Position numbers and translations under genes: made by a program. Below are positions 1 through 5,629 of a stretch of DNA of 5,629 bases, one piece after another; within the stretch, counting starts at the first letter, position 1; each line of letters starts with the position of its first letter. This DNA comes from Acidimicrobiaceae bacterium (lineage in GTDB: Bacteria; Actinomycetota; Acidimicrobiia; Acidimicrobiales; UBA8592): contig PBPU01000038.1 of the NCBI GenBank assembly GCA_002724825.1, forward strand, positions 1 through 5,629. The letters are read 5' to 3'. The notes under the pieces are model-generated. The model was not told the origin of the DNA. It saw only the letters and a program-made list of their open reading frames with translations, and did no database searches.

Positions 1-516
1 ATCAAGAGGTTTAAACCTATCTATATCAACGCCAGGTGGAATCACGCAGATAGGAAGATCTTGTTTCGCAGCTCGTATTGCTTCTTTCGTTGAATAGTCA
101 CCAGCGGTAACTACAAGCTTGGCGTTTTGAAGCACGTTTGCGATCAGAGCTCGTGCTATTGGCACTCTTCCAGGAATGGTTACTTCTGCCCCATGAAGAA
201 TTACTCCATAAGGGATTCTGATTTTTGGACCGAGTATTCCAATCGGAACTGCTGGGTCATACATAATGAAGTCAATGTCTTCATCCTTTGCCACTGTACG
301 GATCTGGTTTGCTACTTGCTTTGTAGGAAGAAGAACACGCTGCTTACTCCTGATTATTTTATGTGTTTGTTGTTGATCAAATGACTCAGAATCTGGATGG
401 GGTGTGGTGTAGACGACAACCTTATCTTGCGGCAACCTTCTATAGATCTCCCATAGGTAGGATTGAATCCCTCCAACTTTGGGGGGATAGTCATTAGTAA
501 CTAATAAATGTCGCAC
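1..516 (-). CDS. GT4-family glycosyltransferase, PimB-like, N-terminal part (runs off left edge)
   Basis: Translating the minus strand from a GTG at 516 gives 172 codons open to the window edge. The N-terminus carries TNDYPPKVGGIQSYLWE (residues 7-23). This is the glycine-rich nucleotide-sugar/acceptor loop typical of GT4 (GT-B fold) enzymes and closest in my memory to actinobacterial PimB', the phosphatidylinositol mannosyltransferase. Further GT4 marks are HGAE near residues 108-111 and PPGVD near 160-164, the end of the first Rossmann domain and start of the linker. The catalytic C-terminal half with the Arg/Lys/Glu residues is outside the window, so donor and acceptor are not determinable. 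GTG is chosen because an in-frame TGA lies two codons upstream and the conserved strand begins directly after it. A GAAGG at 529-533 is a possible but distant ribosome site (12-base spacer). It lies 38 bases after queG and is probably cotranscribed. Mannosylation of an inositol lipid is inference; another envelope or polysaccharide sugar transfer is possible. Confidence 0.85.
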   Translation of the reverse strand, partial: MRHLLVTNDYPPKVGGIQSYLWEIYRRLPQDKVVVYTTPHPDSESFDQQQTHKIIRSKQRVLLPTKQVANQIRTVAKDEDIDFIMYDPAVPIGILGPKIRIPYGVILHGAEVTIPGRVPIARALIANVLQNAKLVVTAGDYSTKEAIRAAKQDLPICVIPPGVDIDRFKPLD

Positions 517-554
517 GTATCAAGAATGCCTTCGTTTTTTATTTTTTGCTCGAA

Positions 555-1673
555 CTATTTCTGCTTATTCCAGCTCACCTCTCGTTGTAATTCTTCCTGA
601 ACTAGCGGCGATGGATCATCTTTCATCCCCCCTAAGAGACTGTCTAGTTTAAGTCGCTTTGCTGCCCAAACAGCATGACTACGTATCATATTATCACTGT
701 CGCGAAGGTACCGTCTGAGTATTTTTTGCGTCTTTTTCGAAGATGCTTTTGATGTATTTCCTAGAACGATAAGGGCGTTACGCCGAAGATACTTTGGGTC
801 TCTTTTGGGGATATACCACCTTCCGAATCTTTGTATCAGTTTTTCGTCAGACATCTCCAGCATCTCATGAATACGGACTGGATCACCGAGACTGTTCGAT
901 GCAGGCTTTTCATGGGCTCGTTCTTCCATCCGATTTATTGGGCAAGATATTTGACAGTCGTCGCAGCCATAGATTCGGTCTCCTAAAGCTTCGCGAAACT
1001 CGATTGGGAACTGGCCTTCTGATTGCAGAAGCCAAGCTAAGCATTTGTTAGCGTCTAAAATTCCCGGAGTAGTAATTGCCTCGGTTGGACAAGCTGGAAT
1101 ACATCGCGAACATGTGCCACATCCTCTTTCTTCTGGAATGTCAGGAGGAAATTTTGCATCTGTGATAATTGATCCCAAAACGAACCAACTTCCTCGGTTC
1201 GGAAGTAAAAGGTTGGTGTTCTTTCCGTACCAGCCGATACCGGCTCGATAAGCTGCTTCGCGATCAACGAGAGCATTGTCATCTATGAGAATTCTTGAAT
1301 TGAATCCATGCTGGTCTAGAAGCTGAACGATTGCCTCCAAGCCGTCCCGTAATAGCTGGTAGTGGTCCTCAAGAGCGTATAGAGCTACTTTTCCTAGCGG
1401 CTCATCACTATTCGCTACCTTTGGACGCTTGCGCCAGTAGGATCGAGCTCCAACGACTAATGTTTCAGCTCCCACTAGAGTTTGAGTTGGATCCGTTGAA
1501 CGTTCTGGGTTTCGATAGGTAAATTGCATACCCCCATGTAGACCTTTTCGTTTTCGTTCAACTAGGTGTCTCTTTGTGGAAGTGAAAACTTCTGCTTTGG
1601 CAAATCCTATAGAGTCCAGGCCATTATCTGTACCGGCTTTCCGTAGCTCTGTGACCGTAGGCATTGAAGGCAT
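555..1673 (-). CDS. queG: Epoxyqueuosine reductase QueG
   Basis: This cobalamin- and iron-sulfur-dependent cytosolic enzyme reduces epoxyqueuosine to queuosine at the wobble position of GUN-anticodon tRNAs. The 372-aa product is close to family length (about 380). The N-terminal cobalamin-binding domain holds DDNALVDREAA (131-141), where Asp131 aligns with the catalytic Asp of the DSAPV motif, followed by GIGWYGKNTNLL (145-156). The ferredoxin domain has C185-x2-C188-x2-C191-x3-C195-P for one 4Fe-4S cluster. C211 and C237-x2-C240-x3-C244-P complete the second. All eight cysteines are present. The C-terminus (about 290-365) looks like HEAT/PBS-lyase repeats, the tRNA-binding part in known structures. 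The ATG at 1673 and an in-frame ATG three codons later both lack a Shine-Dalgarno; I keep the first. The gene follows the 70-aa Cys protein by 38 bases. No other queuosine-pathway gene is in view, so the cell could make or salvage queuosine elsewhere. Confidence 0.95.
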   Translation of the reverse strand: MPSMPTVTELRKAGTDNGLDSIGFAKAEVFTSTKRHLVERKRKGLHGGMQFTYRNPERSTDPTQTLVGAETLVVGARSYWRKRPKVANSDEPLGKVALYALEDHYQLLRDGLEAIVQLLDQHGFNSRILIDDNALVDREAAYRAGIGWYGKNTNLLLPNRGSWFVLGSIITDAKFPPDIPEERGCGTCSRCIPACPTEAITTPGILDANKCLAWLLQSEGQFPIEFREALGDRIYGCDDCQISCPINRMEERAHEKPASNSLGDPVRIHEMLEMSDEKLIQRFGRWYIPKRDPKYLRRNALIVLGNTSKASSKKTQKILRRYLRDSDNMIRSHAVWAAKRLKLDSLLGGMKDDPSPLVQEELQREVSWNKQK

Positions 1674-1711
1674 TGTTTAATAGTCGCAGATATTTTGTAT
1701 TATTTGCAGTA

Positions 1712-1924
1712 TTAGTACATAGAGTTTTCACATTGTTTATGTTGTAACTCTGGCAGCAGCCCAGCCTTATTCAAAGAACGCATAGAACGCCATTCTTCCA
1801 TGCTAATGACAACTGCTTCTTCAGGTTTACGGTCACAGATGTAAGTTACGATGCAATCTGAGCATGTAACTGTGTCTTTCATAATGCATGTTCTGCAATC
1901 AATAGATATGTAGTTTTCTTCCAT
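1712..1924 (-). CDS. Small Cys-rich conserved hypothetical protein (70 aa)
   Basis: The function is unknown. The protein has six cysteines: C10-x2-C13, C21-x2-C24, C30 and C65. The opening IDCRTCIM...CSDCIVTYIC resembles short uncharacterised actinobacterial proteins I recall, in which the CRTC and CxDC pairs are conserved and are followed by an acidic stretch and a helix ending in AGLLPEL-H. The two CxxC pairs could bind one zinc ion or an iron-sulfur cluster; C30 might be a further ligand. The middle part PEEAVVISMEEWRSMRSL is predicted by eye to be helical and charged. There is no signal peptide or membrane segment, so it is probably cytosolic. It lies 57 bases after the zinc-ribbon gene and 38 bases before queG on the same strand. 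No ribosome site is visible before the ATG. I regard it as a real gene because of the patterned cysteines and operon position. A role near QueG or as a metal-binding accessory is only inference. Confidence 0.78.
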   Translation of the reverse strand: MEENYISIDCRTCIMKDTVTCSDCIVTYICDRKPEEAVVISMEEWRSMRSLNKAGLLPELQHKQCENSMY

Positions 1925-1981
1925 GATTGGATGGTATATGTAAGGTGTGACAGTTTTTTGAGATAATTCGATGGAAAGTAT

Positions 1982-2185
1982 CTATATTTCAACTACGTCT
2001 TTACTGCTTTCGCACCATCTGCAAATTGAAGACTCGATGGTTTCTTCCAACGTTTCTGCATCTTCAATTTCTAGTTCACCACCAGTGGTGAAGTGATGAA
2101 ATTCGCGTACTCTCTCTGTCCGTATGACATCGAATCGTGTTAGGTTCCCACATGCTAGGCATTTATATCGTCTGGTTTTAGTCAT
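1982..2185 (-). CDS. Small zinc-ribbon-like protein (67 aa)
   Basis: The function is unknown. The sequence begins MTKTRRYKCLACGNLTRFDV and ends with ESSICRWCESSKDVVEI. It therefore has two CxxC knuckles, C9-x2-C12 and C55-x2-C58, spaced as in a zinc ribbon, with FHHFTTGG (29-36) and an acidic linker between them. The pattern resembles small rubredoxin- or ribbon-type proteins of Actinobacteria, but I cannot name a family. I chose the ATG at 2185, which overlaps the trpD stop as ATGACTAA (8 bases), an arrangement typical of translational coupling. A GTG two codons upstream (2191) is also in frame and would lengthen the overlap to 14 bases. GAGG sits directly against the ATG, too close to be a classical ribosome site. 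The stop is 57 bases before the 70-aa Cys-rich gene. The shared strand, overlap and similar size suggest it is expressed with TrpD; any functional link is unproven. Confidence 0.8.
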   Translation of the reverse strand: MTKTRRYKCLACGNLTRFDVIRTERVREFHHFTTGGELEIEDAETLEETIESSICRWCESSKDVVEI

Positions 2186-3230
2186 CCTCACTCATGTTCT
2201 TTGTAAGTATTTGTAGGTCGCTCAGACATTTGAGAGCAGCTCCGGAGTCAATAGCAGCGTTTGCTCTTTCAACTCCATCGACAAGATTTTCGGCGATCCC
2301 GGCGACGAGTAGTCCTGCGCCGGCGTTTAAAGCAATAATATCTCGTTTAGGGCTAGGCTCACCCTGAAGAACTTGGAATGCAATCTGGGCATTTGTCTTG
2401 GGGTCGCCTCCGTGGATCTCTTCTTCGGTCGCTCTCTTTATACCGACTTCTTCTGGCGAAACTTGTGAGGTTGTAATGCCATCAGGGGTAACAGTGTGGA
2501 TGGTGTTGGGTCCTGTGATCGATAGCTCGTCTAAACCACCATCTCCTGTGACAACCATAGCTAATTCTGTTCCGGTTACTTTAAGGACTTCGGCCATTTG
2601 TTTTCCTGTCGCTTCAACAGGAACGCCGATAACTTGGCGCGTAAGTGATGCTGGATGAGAGAGAGGTCCTAATAAGTTGAATACTGTGGGGATGCCTAAT
2701 TCCACACGTACTTGACTGGCGTAACGCATTGCCGGGTGGAATGAGCGCGCATATGCGAAGCCCACTCCCACCTCTTCGACGCAACGTGCGACCTGTTCTG
2801 GAGCTAACTCGGCAGCAATAGAAAGCTCTTCGAGTAGGTCAAATGAACCCGAAGTAGATGATGCCTTTCTGTTTCCGTGTTTGCAGACTTTCGCTCCTGC
2901 TCCAGCAGCGACAAATGAAGCGATTGTCGAAACGTTTAGTGCAGCTTTTTGACCCATTGGAGACCCTCCAGCTCCGACTAAGTCAATTGTCTCAGGCGGG
3001 CAGCTGATCGGTATACATGCGGAACGCATAGCGTGAACAAGCCCGCTGAGCTCATCGACTGTTTCTCCCTTTTGTCGAAGCGCTACAAGGAACGCTGCAA
3101 GTTGTGCATCTGTAGCTTCTCCATTTAGAACTGATATGAGGACAGTTTCGGCTGTCTTTGAGTCTAAATCTCGACCTTCAGAAAGACCTGCAAGAACGAT
3201 AGGCCAATTCTCGAATTTTTGTTCTGGCAT
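2178..3230 (-). CDS. trpD: Anthranilate phosphoribosyltransferase TrpD
   Basis: TrpD transfers phosphoribose from PRPP to anthranilate, the second committed step of tryptophan synthesis, in the cytosol. The 350-aa length is normal. An all-alpha N-terminal segment (about 1-75) precedes the alpha/beta domain. Visible motifs are the PRPP loop at 83-102, KHGNR (117-121) with SSTSGS following, FHPAMR (164-169) whose Arg169 matches the anthranilate-contacting Arg, GIPTVFNLLGPLSHPA (179-194), and GLDE (232-235) with the metal-binding Asp234-Glu235. KHGNR separates it from thymidine phosphorylases of the same fold. The PRPP loop is atypical: GAGGS replaces the usual GTGGD, and the segment to NVST is three residues longer than in M. 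tuberculosis TrpD. The ATG at 3230 is supported by a promoter ending six bases before it, which implies leaderless translation. No other trp gene is in view; its partners downstream are small Cys proteins and queG. Confidence 0.95.
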   Translation of the reverse strand: MPEQKFENWPIVLAGLSEGRDLDSKTAETVLISVLNGEATDAQLAAFLVALRQKGETVDELSGLVHAMRSACIPISCPPETIDLVGAGGSPMGQKAALNVSTIASFVAAGAGAKVCKHGNRKASSTSGSFDLLEELSIAAELAPEQVARCVEEVGVGFAYARSFHPAMRYASQVRVELGIPTVFNLLGPLSHPASLTRQVIGVPVEATGKQMAEVLKVTGTELAMVVTGDGGLDELSITGPNTIHTVTPDGITTSQVSPEEVGIKRATEEEIHGGDPKTNAQIAFQVLQGEPSPKRDIIALNAGAGLLVAGIAENLVDGVERANAAIDSGAALKCLSDLQILTKNMSEDD

Positions 3231-3236
3231 GTTTTT

Positions 3237-3264
3237 AGTATTGCCTTGAAATTCAATAAGTCAA
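3237..3264 (-). promoter_or_regulatory. Putative promoter of the trpD unit, leaderless
   Basis: On the minus strand TTGACT (3264-3259) is five of six for the -35 consensus. After a 16-base spacer comes AATACT (3242-3237), four of six for the -10. Only six bases separate the -10 from the trpD ATG, so transcription would start at or within a base of the A of that ATG. There is no correctly spaced Shine-Dalgarno, which agrees with leaderless translation, common in Actinobacteria. It is an eye match and has not been tested. Confidence 0.5.
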
Positions 3265-3328
3265 AGCATTTACTAAAGCTAATGTTTTTGCTTGCCTTTG
3301 GGAATCGGCATTACATCCTTAGGAGTTG

Positions 3329-3910
3329 CTAATCAGCCACTCGCGTTAGCGTGTTGGTATCGGTATGATGCAGAAGCTCATCTTGGATCGACATCTTTAG
3401 AACTGAGTCTTCTTCGTAGGACCATTCATTTTCTCCGATGTTGATACTGAGTGTGTACTCTACCGTTGATGCATTTTCTGCAAGATACTTGTTCTGTAGA
3501 ATTCCGTAGGTTGTCGAACCGAGCTCTGCTGACATGTTAAATGAGGTAGCGTCAGCTTCGCATTCTCCTCCTGCGATAACAACTGTCCCTCTCGGAACCA
3601 TGAAACAGCGCATGATCTGCTTTGCTTCAGGGTCATATAGCCAATATCCGATCTCGGTATGAAATGGGTCTTGATCGAGCTCGTCAGATCTCCAGGCTGC
3701 CATCCGGTAGTCCAATCCATAGAGATGTTGGTTACCATTGTCAACTGGGCCAAAAGTTGAGAATGTTACTCGCTCAAAATAGCTGGTATTGCCAGTTTCG
3801 CCTTCTTCATGGTGGTAGGAGAAGTCAACACCTCCGTGCCCTTCCCATGTTCCAACAAGTGAAAGTAAAGGCCCAAAATTTGCAACCGTTAAATCTTCTG
3901 GTGCAGTCAT
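3329..3910 (-). CDS. Nitrobindin-like heme-binding beta-barrel protein (THAP4 heme-binding domain family)
   Basis: The 193-aa product shows the family hallmark GTWEGHG (20-26), matching the GxWxGxG start of the nitrobindin/FABP-like barrel. It also has PFHTEIGYWLYDP (82-94), the central strand typical of this family, and a C-terminal LLHHTDTNTLTRV (179-191). His181 or His182 there is the likely axial heme ligand, by analogy with the C-terminal His of M. tuberculosis Rv2717c and Arabidopsis nitrobindin. Characterised members bind ferric heme, react with NO and isomerise peroxynitrite; the role here is inferred. There is no signal peptide, so it is cytosolic. The ATG at 3910 is chosen over an in-frame GTG at 3967 because GGAG lies eight bases before it and the extra 19 residues look non-coding. 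The protein is slightly longer than the approximately 165-aa mycobacterial form, with an expanded strand region around 140-170. It is transcribed divergently from rnpB and sits 98 bases before trpD. Confidence 0.82.
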   Translation of the reverse strand: MTAPEDLTVANFGPLLSLVGTWEGHGGVDFSYHHEEGETGNTSYFERVTFSTFGPVDNGNQHLYGLDYRMAAWRSDELDQDPFHTEIGYWLYDPEAKQIMRCFMVPRGTVVIAGGECEADATSFNMSAELGSTTYGILQNKYLAENASTVEYTLSINIGENEWSYEEDSVLKMSIQDELLHHTDTNTLTRVAD

Positions 3911-3918
3911 AAGAAATT

Positions 3919-3922
3919 CTCC
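3919..3922 (-). promoter_or_regulatory. Shine-Dalgarno site deciding the nitrobindin start
   Basis: Minus-strand GGAG (within TTTGGAGAA) lies eight bases before the ATG at 3910. It is the clearest ribosome site in the window and is the reason for the shorter gene model. The upstream GTG at 3967 has no such site. Confidence 0.7.
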
Positions 3923-3982
3923 AAATCTTGTAGGTGTGGCTCTTTGCTGTGTTGCTGCGAAAACCACAATGGTCTACTTAGG

Positions 3983-3991
3983 AAAATAGCA
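3983..3991 (-). promoter_or_regulatory. Possible extended -10 promoter for the nitrobindin gene
   Basis: Minus-strand TGCTATTTT (3991-3983) fits an extended -10 (TGn plus TATTTT). No convincing -35 lies 16-18 bases upstream. It would give a 5' leader of roughly 65 bases containing the GGAG site. The gene must have a promoter in this divergent region, but this particular assignment is weak. Confidence 0.3.
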
Positions 3992-4074
3992 CTTACTAGA
4001 CGTTAAGAATACTCAGAGCAGGAATTTTTTAAATTTAGATTTATTTGTGTTGTTAGGTTCTCGAAGTCAGAATG

Positions 4075-4103
4075 TTGTGCTTTTCGTGTTTTGGCGTAAA
4101 AAT
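4075..4103 (+). promoter_or_regulatory. Putative promoter of rnpB
   Basis: TTGTGC (4075-4080) serves as a -35, followed after 16-17 bases by an A-rich -10 (TAAAAA at 4097-4102 or AAAAAT at 4098-4103). A start six to eight bases later falls at about 4109-4111, exactly where the P1 helix of the RNase P RNA begins. That agreement between promoter spacing and RNA structure is the main support. The -10 itself is only moderately good. Confidence 0.45.
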
Positions 4104-4110
4104 AGGAAAT

Positions 4111-4477
<367 letters not shown>

Positions 4478-4482
<5 letters not shown>

Positions 4483-5629
4483 TATTTTCAATCTGCTGCT
4501 TTTTAGCTCTTTTGGGCCACAAAGCGCCAACCATGAGAAACGACAACGTTGATACTGCTGCAAGGAAGACAAAGGCGTTACGGAATGCTGGAAGGGCACC
4601 TACCCCTACTGAGTCTCCTATAATCGCGACGAGTATGGCGATGCCTACAGCAGAGCACATTGCCCTTCCCGTAAGGAATGTGGCATTTGCTCTGCCATAG
4701 ACTTGTTCAGGTACTTCTGAAAGCGCAGCGCTATTTAGCGGAGCGAAGGTCAACCCCATTGCTACTCCATACAAAAACAATCCAGGAAACATATTTCCCC
4801 AGTAGTTTATATCAGATCCGTAAAATGAAATGAACCAACAATTTGCTGCTATCAGTAGCGCTGTCCCTACTAGAAGTATCCCTCGGTAGCCGTAATTTTG
4901 GACCCAGCGGCCAGTTCCGATCGAAACAACTCCCGCTAAAAGCGGAGTAGGAGTAATCGCTAGACCGATTTGAATCTGAGAGTACTCCCAAACAGTTGAT
5001 AGGTGTATTGGCCATAGAAGCCAAACTGAAGAACCTACTAATGACACGCCCAAAGAAACAGCGTTTGCAGTAGTGAAGGTTGGGATCGAGAAAAGTTTGA
5101 AGTCAATTAGAGGTACTGGTTGGCCTTTATTTCGGTAAAGGAAGATTGGGAAAAGAGTCGCTGAAGCGATAAACGCAAGAATGGTTCCCCAACTCATCCA
5201 ACCCCATCTGGGTCCTTGTACGATTCCTAATGCAAGACACCCTATTGCAGCAGTTCCTATCGGGATTCCAAGAATATCTAACGACCCGGTATTGATAATT
5301 TCTGCTGAGATCTCTTTTGTTTTATGGAGTGCTATTGCGATGACTACCGCTGCCGCGCCAATTGTTTGCACTGCGAACATCCAACGCCAGTCCGCGATCT
5401 CAAGAATCAATGAGGCGAATGTTGGTGATAAAGCAGACCCTATAGGAACCGATGCCGCCCATATTCCTATCGCTAAAGGGTGATGGGTTTTATGGAATCG
5501 TAAAAGGACCATTGCCAAAGACGAGGGAGCATAGATTGCTGCACCTATTCCCTGCATAGTGCGACCAGCTATCAGAAAGCTTACGTTAGGTGAGAATGTA
5601 CAAACTAGTGCCCCAAAGAAAAAAAGCAG
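4478..5629 (-). CDS. MFS transporter, DHA2 (EmrB/QacA-like) drug exporter family, 5' end missing
   Basis: The frame is open through the right edge; 383 codons are visible, and the N-terminal one to three membrane helices are outside the window. The edge sequence LLFFFGALVCTF...FLIAGRTMQGIGAA, followed by P-S-S-L-A, is the classic GR-x-x-Q-G-x-G-A-A region of 14-helix DHA2 exporters. WRWMF follows the next helix, and a GxxxGPRWGWMSW turn (about residues 140-150 of the visible part) is also typical. About ten hydrophobic segments follow, and the protein ends in a basic tail (WPKRAKKQQIENR). The family uses the proton gradient to export drugs, lipids or metabolites across the inner membrane; the substrate cannot be read from sequence. 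Motif C in helix 5, normally GPxxGG, reads SPTFAS here. The ATG at 5557 is not the start because the conserved helix before it is coding. The stop codon lies inside the convergent rnpB 3' end, and read-through transcripts would be antisense to rnpB. Confidence 0.88.

Noticed and set aside
127..384. 85-codon plus-strand ORF at the left end
   Set aside because: It lies antisense to the GT4 gene, whose motifs (GGIQSYL, HGAE, PPGVD) are clear in the minus frame; its own translation has no recognisable pattern.
517..554. Possible terminator between queG and the GT4 gene (TTCG...CGAA around A-rich sequence)
   Set aside because: The stem is only four pairs with a long A-rich loop and no following T run on the minus strand; co-transcription is more likely.
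2398..2658. 86-codon plus-strand ORF inside trpD
   Set aside because: It is an antisense shadow of a strongly conserved gene, with low-complexity Ser/Pro/Val composition typical of complement reading.
3231..3328. Trp leader peptide or attenuator upstream of trpD
   Set aside because: No Trp-rich short ORF or pair of competing hairpins was found; the AAGCA/TGCTT repeat around 3262-3292 is weak and lacks a T tract.
3460..3912. Overlapping ORFs on both strands within the nitrobindin gene
   Set aside because: Neither shows family features, while the nitrobindin frame has GTWEGHG, the central strand motif and the C-terminal His motif.
3911..3967. 19-residue N-terminal extension of the nitrobindin protein from GTG 3967
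   Set aside because: The GGAG eight bases before ATG 3910 supports the shorter start, and the extension lacks any conserved feature.

Overview
The window looks like chromosomal housekeeping DNA from a low-to-moderate GC actinobacterium. A marine or freshwater Acidimicrobiia-like lineage is my best guess. Pointers are a PimB-type GT4 glycosyltransferase (phosphatidylinositol mannoside-like chemistry), a nitrobindin-type heme barrel, a TrpD with an unusual PRPP loop, two small Cys-rich proteins of a kind I associate with Actinobacteria, and an apparently leaderless promoter. The taxonomic placement is inference. No mobile element, CRISPR array, tRNA or rRNA was seen.

Layout on the minus strand, in order of transcription: an MFS transporter cut by the right edge (5629 to 4478); a nitrobindin-like protein (3910 to 3329); then a tight series of five genes: trpD (3230 to 2178), a 67-aa zinc-ribbon-like protein overlapping the trpD stop (2185 to 1982), a 70-aa Cys-rich protein (1924 to 1712), queG (1673 to 555) and the start of a GT4 glycosyltransferase running off the left edge (516 to 1). 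Gaps in this series are at most 57 bases, so it is probably one transcription unit. A good -35/-10 pair lies immediately before trpD and would give a leaderless message.

The only clear plus-strand gene is non-coding. The stretch 4111-4482, which has no credible protein gene, is an RNase P RNA gene (rnpB). It has a perfect 12-bp P1 helix closing its ends, the universal core segments and a recognisable specificity domain. Its 3' end runs a few bases into the stop codon of the convergent MFS gene. Its P4 helix differs from the E. coli sequence at two base pairs, and both changes are fully compensated on the opposite strand.

The genes serve separate functions: tryptophan synthesis (TrpD), tRNA wobble-base modification (QueG), tRNA 5' maturation (RNase P RNA), glycolipid or envelope synthesis (GT4), heme/NO chemistry (nitrobindin) and export (MFS). 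I see no defence or secondary-metabolism system. The points most worth a second look are the P4 covariation in rnpB, the altered TrpD loop and the two uncharacterised Cys-rich proteins between trpD and queG.
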